DNA of 64,000 bases. Source: Dysgonomonas sp. 511 (GTDB lineage: Bacteria; Bacteroidota; Bacteroidia; Bacteroidales; Dysgonomonadaceae). The notes below the pieces were generated by a model that was given only the letters and a program-made list of their open reading frames with translations, was not told where the DNA came from and made no database searches. Location: positions 2,631 to 66,630 of the forward strand of contig NZ_QVMQ01000010.1 in NCBI RefSeq assembly GCF_010501105.1. Direction: 5' to 3'. Below are positions 27,650-35,928 of the stretch, piece after piece (within the stretch, counting starts at the first letter, position 1; every line of letters begins with the position of its first letter). Position numbers and translations under genes: made by a program.

Positions 27650-29020
27650 TTATTGTTGTTCTACCTCTGAATTCCATTCATTCTCATCTTCGCCCTTAGT
27701 ACCGTCAAGTTTGATTACGAAACTTTTGGCAGGGAAATATGGAGTTATATGAATATCGAGGAAAATACGGTCTTTTTGATTTGGGTCGCGTTCGAAACGC
27801 ATAATCTTGAATTTCTCGATCAAACGGCCGGGACCTTGTACGCCATCCAAAAATTTAATGATCTGAGAGCGAAGGTCGCGTTCTGTTTTGCCACTCCAGT
27901 TTTCGAAAGCACGGCGGTTCAGGAAGTCGAACAATACCTTCATTATATAATCGAATACACGCACTACCGAGTAGGTCTGAAGCCCCAGGTTGTCTCCGTT
28001 GAATAGTGTTTTGCCCGAGAAAGCCATAACCTTACCATATTCGTTTACCATCGGTATCAAGCCCATTTTATCCAGTTGAGATATCTCGCTTTTCTTCAAT
28101 GGGAATACAACACTGTCTACTTCATTGATGCCGCCGTATTTTTTACCTGCTGTAATCTGAGACATGAGCGTAGTATATACTTTTCCGGCCAATGCTGCTG
28201 CCGGAGAAACATGCACGTCGTGCTCTTCACCCAGCTCGCTATACTTGCCACGCCCTATCAGCCAGTTACAAGCCATACATGTATTGGCCTTGAATACATC
28301 GCCTCCCGAAAGGTTGGATGTAAAGAACATATCTACTACATCGTCAGGGTTTTCCAAGTCCATAAAGTCGGTATAAAGCATCACTTTGTTTTCGTAAGCT
28401 ATTTTCGACCATTTATCCATGATCTTGGTTCCGCCCAGATAACCCGGTAATACAAGCAACGAATAATTCATCCGCAAGTCTAGCTTATCATAGTTTTGTT
28501 TCAGCTCGTTGGCAATGTGATCTATAAAACGGGAGTTGTCCAAATCTGTGATCTGGTCGCGCGAAGCGTTGACTACCGATATATTTGTTAATTTATCTGA
28601 TTCTGTATTTTTATAAAACAGCATGACATTGCGATAAGATTGCTCCAGGTCGCGAACTGTTTTCACTGCTGCTAACTGATTTTTCTTCAATAATTCGGAA
28701 GCGTTGGCTGCATTTTCGACCGACTTCTCCAACATTTCTGTTGCCGATGACGATGACGAAAGCAACTCGAGCCACAGGTCGATATTATTTATTAAGTTCT
28801 TTCTTGATGCCTTATGTGCTTCATCGTACAAAAAAGCTTTTTTGCGCGCACCTCTGGCCGGATTCATTGCTGCTATATTGTCTACAACCGATTCGAGGAA
28901 TCCGAATCCGCCATAACGAGCCAGACTATCGACTGCTTCGCTATAAGAACTGGCTGCTGCACCTTGTTTTTTGCCTACCTTCGCTTCAGCAACAACCGTC
29001 ATTTCTTTTTCTTCTGCCAT
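27650..29020 (-). CDS. tssC: TssC large sheath protein
   Basis: 456 residues. It has TssC features such as LNRRAFENWSGKTERDLRSQIIKFLD near the C-terminus and a central FFTSNLSGGDVFKANTCMACNWLIG. The N-terminal ~30 residues are flexible. With TssB it forms the contractile sheath. It starts 13 bp after tssB. Confidence 0.92.
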   Translation of the reverse strand: MAEEKEMTVVAEAKVGKKQGAAASSYSEAVDSLARYGGFGFLESVVDNIAAMNPARGARKKAFLYDEAHKASRKNLINNIDLWLELLSSSSSATEMLEKSVENAANASELLKKNQLAAVKTVRDLEQSYRNVMLFYKNTESDKLTNISVVNASRDQITDLDNSRFIDHIANELKQNYDKLDLRMNYSLLVLPGYLGGTKIMDKWSKIAYENKVMLYTDFMDLENPDDVVDMFFTSNLSGGDVFKANTCMACNWLIGRGKYSELGEEHDVHVSPAAALAGKVYTTLMSQITAGKKYGGINEVDSVVFPLKKSEISQLDKMGLIPMVNEYGKVMAFSGKTLFNGDNLGLQTYSVVRVFDYIMKVLFDFLNRRAFENWSGKTERDLRSQIIKFLDGVQGPGRLIEKFKIMRFERDPNQKDRIFLDIHITPYFPAKSFVIKLDGTKGEDENEWNSEVEQQ

Positions 29021-29033
29021 ATTTCGTAATTTT

Positions 29034-29492
29034 TTATTCGTTATCTGTTGCTTGTATTTCTGCCTTTATGCTTTCCAACAAAGTCATAAAAGCTTGTTTC
29101 GCTTCTGGATTTTCCAATACACGTTGTAGTACTTTATTGGAACGCAATTGTTTGGTCTGGTTCTCAAAAAAGTTTTTCTTTGTATTTACATCGCTGAGGA
29201 ACGAGCTTTGCTTTGTCATGTTCTTGACATCGAATTCGCCTGTGTTTCTGAAATGAAATGTTTCATTTACAGGTTGTCCCTCTGCGTTTTCAAACTCTAC
29301 ATCTATTTGCGGTTTGTAGTGTTCAAAAACCTGTTCAATAGACGTTAGGCCTGTTACCACTTCTGGATTGATAGGCTCGTCGGATGTTAATTTCTCAACT
29401 ATCAGCGTCCTGTTTTCCGGAATTGCGGCGATTGCTTCCGAAGCATCTATTTTCACTTCGTTACCACCGATTCCATATTCCATTATTGCCAT
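29034..29492 (-). CDS. tssB: TssB small sheath protein
   Basis: 152 residues. Features are a strand-rich N-terminus and FRNTGEFDVKNMTKQSSFLSDVNTKKNFFENQTKQL, the equivalent of the F.s..dF.P..v..q...L..l segment of TssB. A helical C-terminus ends the protein. It is the first gene of the long operon and is preceded by the 14-bp motif at 29576-29589. Confidence 0.9.
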   Translation of the reverse strand: MAIMEYGIGGNEVKIDASEAIAAIPENRTLIVEKLTSDEPINPEVVTGLTSIEQVFEHYKPQIDVEFENAEGQPVNETFHFRNTGEFDVKNMTKQSSFLSDVNTKKNFFENQTKQLRSNKVLQRVLENPEAKQAFMTLLESIKAEIQATDNE

Positions 29493-29575
29493 ATGTGTAT
29501 CTTTTAAATTATTTTGATTCTGAAAATTTATTTATCTTTGTCCTTATTTCCTGAATGTGGGCATATAAAGGCATA

Positions 29576-29589
29576 TGGCATTGCACAAA
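29576..29589 (-). promoter_or_regulatory. 14-bp motif upstream of tssB, shared with hcp
   Basis: TGGCATTGCACAAA on the plus strand (TTTGTGCAATGCCA on the transcribed strand) is found identically at 30296-30309 before the lone hcp. Here it lies about 85 bp upstream of the tssB start. It may be a transcription-factor site or a conserved start region. Confidence 0.6.
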
Positions 29590-29692
29590 AGCCTATTTAA
29601 ACCTATAGGGAAATAGTTAATAAGAAACGGAACGGAGGGATCGCTCGGTACTTAGCAGGAACAGAGAAATCCTCTCCGCATCCGTTCTGTTT

Positions 29693-30088
29693 TTACTTGT
29701 CTGTTGGCCAAGATTGCTCGATTTGAGCTCCACCAATCTTAAGAATTTGAGCAGAAACCCTGAAAGACAACATCATTGGCTGTTTTCCGATCACGTCAAT
29801 GTCTTCCTTGAAGTCGATAATGTAGCCATTCTCCCAAATGAGTTCTTTCATTTTAGATTCTTCGTTTCCTCTGTTGAAAACTACACTACCCGAACCAGGC
29901 TTAAATTGATTTGTCATCGCTTCGATTATAGATGTATCTTCTGTTGACTCCAGAGTCACATCTATAGTTCCACCATAAATGTCTGATGACGGACGTCCTT
30001 TAGCATCTACGTCTCTTCTTAAATGATAACTGCATTTTTGCACATCAAATTCTTTTCCATCAATGGAAAGGGTTGCTTTAAAAGCCAT
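29693..30088 (-). CDS. tssD: Hcp tube protein (TssD), stand-alone
   Basis: 131 residues from MAFKATLSIDGKEFDV. An upstream in-frame Met at 30133 would add a hydrophobic leader not seen in the family, so it was not chosen. The sequence (CSYHLRRDVDAKGRPSSDIYGGTIDVTLES, ending LKIGGAQIEQSWPTDK) is typical Bacteroidota Hcp, the major secreted tube subunit. It is separated from tssB by 200 bp and has its own upstream motif. This is consistent with strong independent expression. Confidence 0.9.
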   Translation of the reverse strand: MAFKATLSIDGKEFDVQKCSYHLRRDVDAKGRPSSDIYGGTIDVTLESTEDTSIIEAMTNQFKPGSGSVVFNRGNEESKMKELIWENGYIIDFKEDIDVIGKQPMMLSFRVSAQILKIGGAQIEQSWPTDK

Positions 30089-30295
30089 AGTTATTAAGTT
30101 TAAAATGATTATTAAATACCAATGCAACAGCATTGGCTTGCATTCTTATTTATCTTTTTATTTTTATGAAACTTGTTTCTGGGTATAGTTTGTGAGATTT
30201 TTTACATTATAGTTTCCCTGATTGTTTTTTGTGTTATAAAATGTTACTTTTATCCTTTTCCATGTCAATAATCAAAGCATTTAGTTAAATTTATG

Positions 30296-30315
30296 TGGCA
30301 TTGCACAAATATATA
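30296..30315 (-). promoter_or_regulatory. Putative hcp promoter with shared 14-bp motif
   Basis: Read on the minus strand, TATATTTG, a perfect TAnnTTTG -7 box, overlaps and runs into TGCAATGCCA. The 14 bp TTTGTGCAATGCCA (30296-30309) are identical to those before tssB. The hcp start lies about 208 bp downstream, implying a long leader. Confidence 0.6.
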
Positions 30316-31127
30316 CATGTTTACTTTCTCAAATATAGATAAAAAAACTATTATAAAATAGACCTATTATGTTATTTTAACCATATATTAAGTAACATAA
30401 AACCTAGAACAATTTTAACAAAACACAAGAAAGAGTCATTCACCACAAGCACCCCCCCTCTCAATACGCCAAAAATACACAAGAAACAGAAAAGCCAAAA
30501 TCACCGATTTACAGGCCACAAAAGCCCTTGCAAAGCAACAGCAAATACAGAGAAGACCAGTTGACGGAAAAATAGATTTAACACAAAACGACTCCGACCC
30601 GCAGACATTTTCATTGCAAAAAAAACACTTTCGAAGCTAAAAAAGCAACCCTCCTCTTTTTAAAACAATTATTTACACAATAACAATTGCTCTCATGCCG
30701 GCAGCAACAAAAACACAAAAAAAAGAACCGACCTGGCGGCCACGCACAAACAGAGCCACCTGGACAGGCAAACAGCTTCATTATAAGAAATAAGAGTAAA
30801 TATTAATCTCCTTTTTTTTAACTATTAACATTTTTCTTTTTCTCATTTATTAATTATTTATTATGTTTGCATTGTAAATAAGATAAGCAATCCTAATTTA
30901 GTATATACATAGAGTAAGCTCATATCAGTTTGTTATTTTCACATATAGCAGATTTGCATATAGCTGTTGCATTACAGACTTAATAAATAATTATACTTTT
31001 CTATTAGATATTGACTAATAGTCTAGTTAACAACCCAGTTGCAAAGATAAACGGTTTCTATCATCTAACGTATTGAAACCTGTAGGCCTTAATAATACCA
31101 TAGTCATAATTTTTATATTTTGAAGGG
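30316..31127. other. Gene-free region between hcp and the TetR gene
   Basis: About 0.8 kb with no convincing gene on either strand. The part from about 30415 to 30780 is visibly T-poor and A/C-rich on the plus strand and includes a CCCCCCC run. It has short frames open without an ATG. The remainder is AT-rich and probably holds the promoters of the divergent hcp and TetR genes. No tRNA, clear terminator or strong palindrome was seen. Confidence 0.5.
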
Positions 31128-31868
31128 ATGAAGAATAGCAAAAATAACCGAAGAAAAAGGAGAACGAACGAAGATGTTCAGTCTGATCTGTTAAACGCTG
31201 CCGAGCAATTAATCAAGGAAAAAGGGTTCAAAAACATAGCAATCACCGAAATAATGAAGAAAGCTGATGTAGAACCCAGCGTAGTATATAAAAGATTTAA
31301 AGATCTGGACGACTTGTTTGACAAATATGTTCGAAAACATGACTATTGGTTTCACGACCTCATAGAAGCCCATATCGAAGAAAAGCATCCTATCTCGTCC
31401 ATGAAGAACATATTGGAAGGACTAACAGACACTCTTTATGAAAATAAGGTTATACGACAAATCTTATCGTGGGAGATCACTGACAAAAACAAGACTACCT
31501 GTTGGACTGCACAAAGCAGGGAGCTGCAATCCGAACCTCTGCTTAAATATTTCAGGAAAAATATGCCACAGACAATTGATTTCGATTGCTTGATAGCTAT
31601 AATTATAGGAGGTATTTATTATGCAGTACTTCATAAAGATGTATCTACGTTCTGCAGTATTAACTTCGATGACGAAAAAGGTAAATCCTTACTATTAAAA
31701 ACCATAAAACAAATTATTGACTGTGTATATTCGCAAGAGATTTCGATAAGCGAAGAAAGCATAAGACAGCAAGAGAAAATACGAATGGCCCAAGCCTTAT
31801 ACACTAACAAAGTGGATATGAGAACAATAGAGAAGGTAACCGGGCTTACATTTAAGGATCTCAGATAA
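31128..31868 (+). CDS. TetR-family regulator next to the T6SS locus
   Basis: 246 residues. The N-terminal basic tail (KNSKNNRRKRRTNEDV) leads into a TetR helix-turn-helix (LLNAAEQLIKEKGFKNIAITEIMKKADVEPSVVYKRFKDLDDLF, about 20-64). A helical ligand-binding region of about 130 residues follows. The extra C-terminal ~50 residues (IRQQEKIRMAQALYTNKVDMRTIEKVTGLTFKDLR) look like a second short helical DNA- or protein-binding unit. It is divergent from hcp and is the obvious candidate regulator of the locus, although no target has been shown. Confidence 0.85.
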   Translation: MKNSKNNRRKRRTNEDVQSDLLNAAEQLIKEKGFKNIAITEIMKKADVEPSVVYKRFKDLDDLFDKYVRKHDYWFHDLIEAHIEEKHPISSMKNILEGLTDTLYENKVIRQILSWEITDKNKTTCWTAQSRELQSEPLLKYFRKNMPQTIDFDCLIAIIIGGIYYAVLHKDVSTFCSINFDDEKGKSLLLKTIKQIIDCVYSQEISISEESIRQQEKIRMAQALYTNKVDMRTIEKVTGLTFKDLR

Positions 31869-32040
31869 AAACAGTTACAACACAAGGCTCCTCCTTTTGA
31901 TATGCCTTGAAGTCTATTGCTGACGGGATGCTCCTCGGCAGAGCCTATTCCGTGTCAACTTCGCTCGTAAGATAGGATTAGTTTGTAGAAATGCGCCGAC
32001 TGTTTTTCAGTACTACACTACCCAATTGGGGTACGCGCAT

Positions 32041-32070
32041 AAAAAAACCGGCATAACAGACCGGTTTTAT
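32041..32070 (-). terminator. Rho-independent terminator after the HIT gene
   Basis: AAAACCGG (32044-32051) and CCGGTTTT (32061-32068) form an 8-bp stem. On the minus strand it is followed by a run of seven T. It lies four bases after the HIT gene stop. Confidence 0.85.
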
Positions 32071-32073
32071 TGT

Positions 32074-32466
32074 TCATATAAGTTCTCTTATATTTTTTGC
32101 TATTGCTTCAAATTCAGCTTTCTCCAGCTTTTGTCTCTGGTTAGACAATATCATGTCCGACTCTTTGTTTATCGGAATAAGGTGTATATGTGCATGTGGT
32201 ACTTCCATACCCACCACCATCATACCTACACGTTGGCAGGGGATGGCTTGCTTGATTGCTATCGCTACCTTTTTTGCAAAAATATTCATCTGGGCCAGCG
32301 TGGTGTCGTCGAGGTCGAATATGTAATCCGTCTCTTGTTTGGGCACTACCAACGTATGGCCTTTGGTCATAGGATTTATGTCGAGAAAGGCGTAGAAATT
32401 ATCGTCTTCGGCTACCTTGTACGAAGGTATCTCTCCTTTTATTATCTTGGTGAATATTGTTGCCAT
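32074..32466 (-). CDS. HIT-family nucleotide hydrolase
   Basis: 130 residues, Hint-like. The active-site triad is H91-A-H93-I-H95-L, with the N-terminal IFTKIIKGEIPSYKVAEDD and FLDINPMTKGHTLVVPK segments typical of the family. It hydrolyses phosphoramidates of purine nucleotides. It lies six bases after greA on the same strand, a common Bacteroidota pairing, and a terminator follows. Confidence 0.93.
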   Translation of the reverse strand: MATIFTKIIKGEIPSYKVAEDDNFYAFLDINPMTKGHTLVVPKQETDYIFDLDDTTLAQMNIFAKKVAIAIKQAIPCQRVGMMVVGMEVPHAHIHLIPINKESDMILSNQRQKLEKAEFEAIAKNIRELI

Positions 32467-32472
32467 AGCCTT

Positions 32473-32940
32473 TTAGATTGAAATATTCACTATTTCGAAC
32501 GACATGATACCCGATGGCACTTTTATTTCGGCTACATCGCCTACTTTTTTGCCCATCAGTCCTTGTGCGATAGGTGTACTTACAGCTATTTTGTTTTCTT
32601 TGAGGTTAGCTTCGCTTTCGGCTACCAGCATATAAGTCATCTGTTGGTTGTTCTTGGTGTTGCGGATAGTAACTTTGTTTAGTATCTGCACTACATCCGT
32701 ACCTATCGAATCTTCGTTTATCAGGCGGGCATTTGCCAACAGGTTTTTCATCTGGGCTATTTTGGCTTCCAGTAAGCCCTGAGCCTCTTTAGCCGCATCG
32801 TATTCTGCGTTTTCCGACAAGTCGCCTTTATCGCGGGCTTCCGCTATCTGCTTTGAGATAACAGGCCTTTCGCTTTCGAGGACGGCGATTTCCTCTTTCA
32901 GTTTTTTGTAACCATCTTCGGTCATGTAAGAGATAGCCAT
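32473..32940 (-). CDS. greA: Transcription elongation factor GreA
   Basis: 155 residues. The N-terminal coiled coil (YKKLKEEIAVLESERPVISKQIAEARDKGDLSENAEYDAAKEAQG) carries the conserved acidic tip DLSENAEY. The C-terminal FKBP-like domain ends in KVGDVAEIKVPSGIMSFEIVNI. It stimulates RNA polymerase to cleave backtracked transcripts. A TATCTTTG -7 box lies upstream at 33056-33063. Confidence 0.96.
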   Translation of the reverse strand: MAISYMTEDGYKKLKEEIAVLESERPVISKQIAEARDKGDLSENAEYDAAKEAQGLLEAKIAQMKNLLANARLINEDSIGTDVVQILNKVTIRNTKNNQQMTYMLVAESEANLKENKIAVSTPIAQGLMGKKVGDVAEIKVPSGIMSFEIVNISI

Positions 32941-33055
32941 AGTAAATTAAAAATAAAAATTAGTTAGTGACTATTATGTTTTTTTATGAGACAAAAAGAA
33001 AAAGAATCCTTGCCATGTATAGGCCAGAACTCCTTTTCTTTTCAGTCTATTAAAA

Positions 33056-33063
33056 CAAAGATA
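33056..33063 (-). promoter_or_regulatory. -7 box upstream of greA
   Basis: TATCTTTG on the minus strand fits TAnnTTTG. It is about 116 bp upstream of the greA ATG. Confidence 0.5.
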
Positions 33064-33094
33064 GGATTAAAATCCCATATATTCAAAATATTTC

Positions 33095-34279
33095 TTACAA
33101 TATTTTCCCAACTTCGGTAGCCAGATCGTCAGACGATGACATACGTTTCATAATCTCACCTTTCCTATTGATTAAGAATGTAGTAGGTATTCCCTGCACA
33201 TTATATTTTTGCAAAACATCGCTTCCCGGATTCATTTGTCCACCTATGCGGGCACATACCCAAGGCAGGTTGGCGGCACTGTTGCGCCATGCGTGTTCGT
33301 CGGTATCTATTGATATCTGATATACTTCTACATTTTCTTTGTATTTGGTATATACTTCGTTGATGGCGATGTTGCGTGCAACCGAAAAATCTGTTTTATA
33401 TGCAGTAAAATCCAGTATTACTACTTTTCCCTTCAGCGACGAAAGGCTTACACTTTTGTTTGTCTTGTCGGTCAACGTGAAGTCGTAATATGCAGAATGG
33501 TCACTTACTTCTACGCTTTGTATATTTTCCAGAGCTTTTTGCTGGTTTTCCATTTGTTTTATTTCGGCGAGGGCAGTCAATGTAAATGTTTTCAGATGTT
33601 CGGCTCGCGGCGAAGTCGATTTGTACTGATCCCAGACTGTAGCCACGGCTTGGAACAACGCAAGGTCTTTCTTGTTGTAGGGGTCGAAAATCAGGTAGCT
33701 GTCTACTCTTTGGAACAAAGCGAAGTAGGAAGCCAGGCTATTGAAATTCTTGTAAATAAGGTTGCGGGCTTTTTCCTTGTATTCTTCTACAGATTCCTGA
33801 ACGCCTTGCGAAAATTCTTCCTGCGAAATGGCCTTTTCTTTAAATCTTTTGTTCAGGTCGGTAAAGGATAGACTCAATTTATTCTGCGCCATTACTACTT
33901 CTTTTATCAGCACCGAACTACCAGACCCTTCTACACTATAGTCGAGAGCGAAACGGGCTTTAGGGGCTTTTACCGTAATGGTTTCGGTAGAATCAACCGA
34001 GAGGTTGATGGTTTGCCCGCCAAGTTTCAGTATATAAAATTCCGGATATCCGGGGTCTGCTTCTGTAAACTTGAAGTTACCTTCTTTATCGAGCATTACC
34101 GAATCTATGATTGTAGTCTCATTCAGCGAACGCCTTTCCAGATAAAGTACTGTGCTGTCGGCATCGGTTATGGTACCTTCTATTGTAAATGCGGGGGTTT
34201 TGTCTTTACAGCCGATAAGTGCTACACAGGCTGAGATAAGGATTATGGCTCTTGACCAGAAAGATGTTTTCATGTACAA
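33095..34279 (-). CDS. Thioredoxin-fold lipoprotein lacking the CxxC
   Basis: 394 residues. A signal peptide with lipobox (ACVALIGC, Cys24) precedes a DUF4369-like N-terminal domain (FTIEGTITDADSTVLYLERR...DSVMLDKEGNFKF) and a helical middle. An AhpC/TSA-thioredoxin-like C-terminus has SVSLSSLKGKVVILDFTAYKTDFS and VQGIPTTFLINRKGEI. Where relatives have WCGPC this protein has AYKTDFS, so no redox-active cysteine pair is visible. It is probably a periplasmic or outer-membrane lipoprotein that kept the fold for another task. The start may be Met3. A TATCTTTG box lies 23 bp upstream. Confidence 0.85.
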   Translation of the reverse strand: MYMKTSFWSRAIILISACVALIGCKDKTPAFTIEGTITDADSTVLYLERRSLNETTIIDSVMLDKEGNFKFTEADPGYPEFYILKLGGQTINLSVDSTETITVKAPKARFALDYSVEGSGSSVLIKEVVMAQNKLSLSFTDLNKRFKEKAISQEEFSQGVQESVEEYKEKARNLIYKNFNSLASYFALFQRVDSYLIFDPYNKKDLALFQAVATVWDQYKSTSPRAEHLKTFTLTALAEIKQMENQQKALENIQSVEVSDHSAYYDFTLTDKTNKSVSLSSLKGKVVILDFTAYKTDFSVARNIAINEVYTKYKENVEVYQISIDTDEHAWRNSAANLPWVCARIGGQMNPGSDVLQKYNVQGIPTTFLINRKGEIMKRMSSSDDLATEVGKIL

Positions 34280-34301
34280 TTTTGTTTTTATAATAGCGAA
34301 A

Positions 34302-34309
34302 CAAAGATA
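34302..34309 (-). promoter_or_regulatory. -7 box for the thioredoxin-fold lipoprotein
   Basis: TATCTTTG on the minus strand, 23 bp before the start codon, a perfect TAnnTTTG match. Confidence 0.6.
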
Positions 34310-34390
34310 TTAATAATAATTAGATGTAAAAGCTATAGGGGATTTGTTTTTAATCACAATTTGCTGTATTCTCGTCCCCTACTTTATTTT

Positions 34391-35044
34391 TCATTTTTCA
34401 TTCAGAAATGCCCTGTAAACCAACATCCGCCCGTCTGTCTCTATCGTAAATTCGTCTCCTGCGGCTTCGTTGAGACTTGCTTGCCACCAGTTGGTAAATA
34501 CCCGCCGGACGACAGGGTATTTCAGGTTGTGGGTAGTAACGGTACACCTGTCGATAGAAAAAAGCGATACCTGTTGGCCCTCGCAACTTTGGAATGTAGC
34601 AGTCTTGTCTATTGCTGTGAATATGCCATAATTGCTTATTATCTGCACATCGGCATAGGGGAGGTATTCGCACAAAAGGCTCACGTTGGCAATGGTATGG
34701 TCTTCGCGCTCGCCAGTAGCACCCAGTATTGTTATTTGTGTGCGCCCTTGTTCTACGCAGAAGTTCACGGCTTTGGTCTGGTCGTTTGTTTCCTGTTCGG
34801 GTATGCAATGAACAATATTGGCGAATAGCCTTGCATTCTCTTCTGTCAACGAATCGCAATCTCCTACTATGGCGTCTGGTTTCAGCCCTGTTTTTATCAG
34901 GCTGTTTATTGCTCCGTCGCAACAAACCAGATAATTATTGTTGTTCAATATAGTAAGAGGTACGATATGTGAAGGGAACTCGCCATTCGCCAATATCACT
35001 GTATCTACACCCAGCCCTGCTACGGGCAGCTTGTATATTTCCAT
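34391..35044 (-). CDS. Thiamine pyrophosphokinase
   Basis: 217 residues. ILANGEFPSH and YLVCCDGAINSLIKTGLKPDAIVGDCDSL, with the paired acidic residues of the active site, are followed by QETNDQTKAVNFC and ILGATGEREDHTIAN. These are the standard TPK motifs, followed by the C-terminal beta thiamine-binding part. It transfers pyrophosphate from ATP to thiamine. No thiamine transporter gene is adjacent and no TPP riboswitch was seen. Confidence 0.9.
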   Translation of the reverse strand: MEIYKLPVAGLGVDTVILANGEFPSHIVPLTILNNNNYLVCCDGAINSLIKTGLKPDAIVGDCDSLTEENARLFANIVHCIPEQETNDQTKAVNFCVEQGRTQITILGATGEREDHTIANVSLLCEYLPYADVQIISNYGIFTAIDKTATFQSCEGQQVSLFSIDRCTVTTHNLKYPVVRRVFTNWWQASLNEAAGDEFTIETDGRMLVYRAFLNEK

Positions 35045-35089
35045 TTTTGCTGTTTACTTAAATCAACAGCAAAAGTAATGAATTGTTTT

Positions 35090-35761
35090 TTATTCTTCTT
35101 CCTGCTCGAATGTTCCTACTATCGGCACAACCGGAGCGGCAGGCGCAGCTTCAAATTCGAATACATTGCCTTTGCCTTTGCTGTCGAATTCTATCATCTT
35201 GTGTTGCACACCGTTTTTGTTTACTCTCACACCCCATTTCTGAGTGCCTTCGGTGTACCAGAATGTATATTCCCACTTGTTTCCATCGTTGAGGTTATAC
35301 ATATTTTGTTCTTCGAGGTACTTGAGTACATCGTTGTATCCGAACTTGTTGCGTCCTTCTTCGAGATCGGTAATTGTACAATTGCCGGTTGCATCGCACT
35401 CTATGTGTTTTCCTACTTCGAGCTGGCTAGGCAGGTAAACTACTTTTTGTTTAAGCTTGCCATTAGGATAAAACTCCTTGTACACTATATGCATTGCCGG
35501 ATACGGAGGGCGTTCGAATACTTCGATATTGGTATTGCGCCCATACGATTTTATTTCTACCAATGTCCCGTCTTCGCGGGTTTCGGTAATATTAAGGCGT
35601 GCGCCCCTGTTCCTGTATTTGGCTACGTTGAAGCTTTCGTAATCCATAAAGACCTTACGGTTCGGATAGATTTCGGTATATTCTACCTGAGCAAAAAGCG
35701 GTGAAATATTAAATAATACGCCGCTTAACAATAAAAAGAATAATGATTTAATGTTACGCAT
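35090..35761 (-). CDS. Secreted protein of unknown function
   Basis: 223 residues with a clear signal peptide (SLFFLLLSGVLFNISPLFAQ, cleavage after AQ likely). The mature part has YKEFYPNGKLKQKVVYLPSQ, a MORN/YwqK-like strand unit, and KWEYTFWYTEGTQKWGVRV. It ends in an Ala/Pro-rich and Glu-rich tail. No enzyme motif is evident. It is monocistronic, with about 45 bp to the TPK start. Confidence 0.75.
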   Translation of the reverse strand: MRNIKSLFFLLLSGVLFNISPLFAQVEYTEIYPNRKVFMDYESFNVAKYRNRGARLNITETREDGTLVEIKSYGRNTNIEVFERPPYPAMHIVYKEFYPNGKLKQKVVYLPSQLEVGKHIECDATGNCTITDLEEGRNKFGYNDVLKYLEEQNMYNLNDGNKWEYTFWYTEGTQKWGVRVNKNGVQHKMIEFDSKGKGNVFEFEAAPAAPVVPIVGTFEQEEE

Positions 35762-35890
35762 AGTTTTTTGTTTTTTGTGTTAATACTCTTCTAGTTTGCT
35801 TATTTCGTTTAATTTAGAGTAAATTAAGTAAGGTATATTAATTATCGCCATTCCGGGGGCTAAGATAGTTATTTTGCCTTTAAAATTTAA

Positions 35891-35898
35891 TATCTTTG
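35891..35898 (+). promoter_or_regulatory. -7 box for nspC
   Basis: TATCTTTG, a perfect TAnnTTTG. Transcription would start near 35904, which places a possible TTG start at 35896 outside the transcript and supports the ATG at 35929. Confidence 0.6.
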
Positions 35899-35928
35899 AC
35901 GCAAAAATATATTAATGGTTTAAAACAT

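Noticed and set aside
29576..29589. TGGCATTGCACAAA as a sigma-54 promoter
   Set aside because: The GG and GC elements are not spaced as in sigma-54 sites, and next to hcp the motif joins a Bacteroidota TAnnTTTG box read on the other strand.
30089..30133. Upstream Met for hcp giving a hydrophobic leader
   Set aside because: Hcp is not exported by a signal peptide; the family starts at MAFKATL.
35896..35928. TTG start for nspC
   Set aside because: It overlaps the TATCTTTG promoter box and would add eleven residues not found in the family; ATG 35929 is better.
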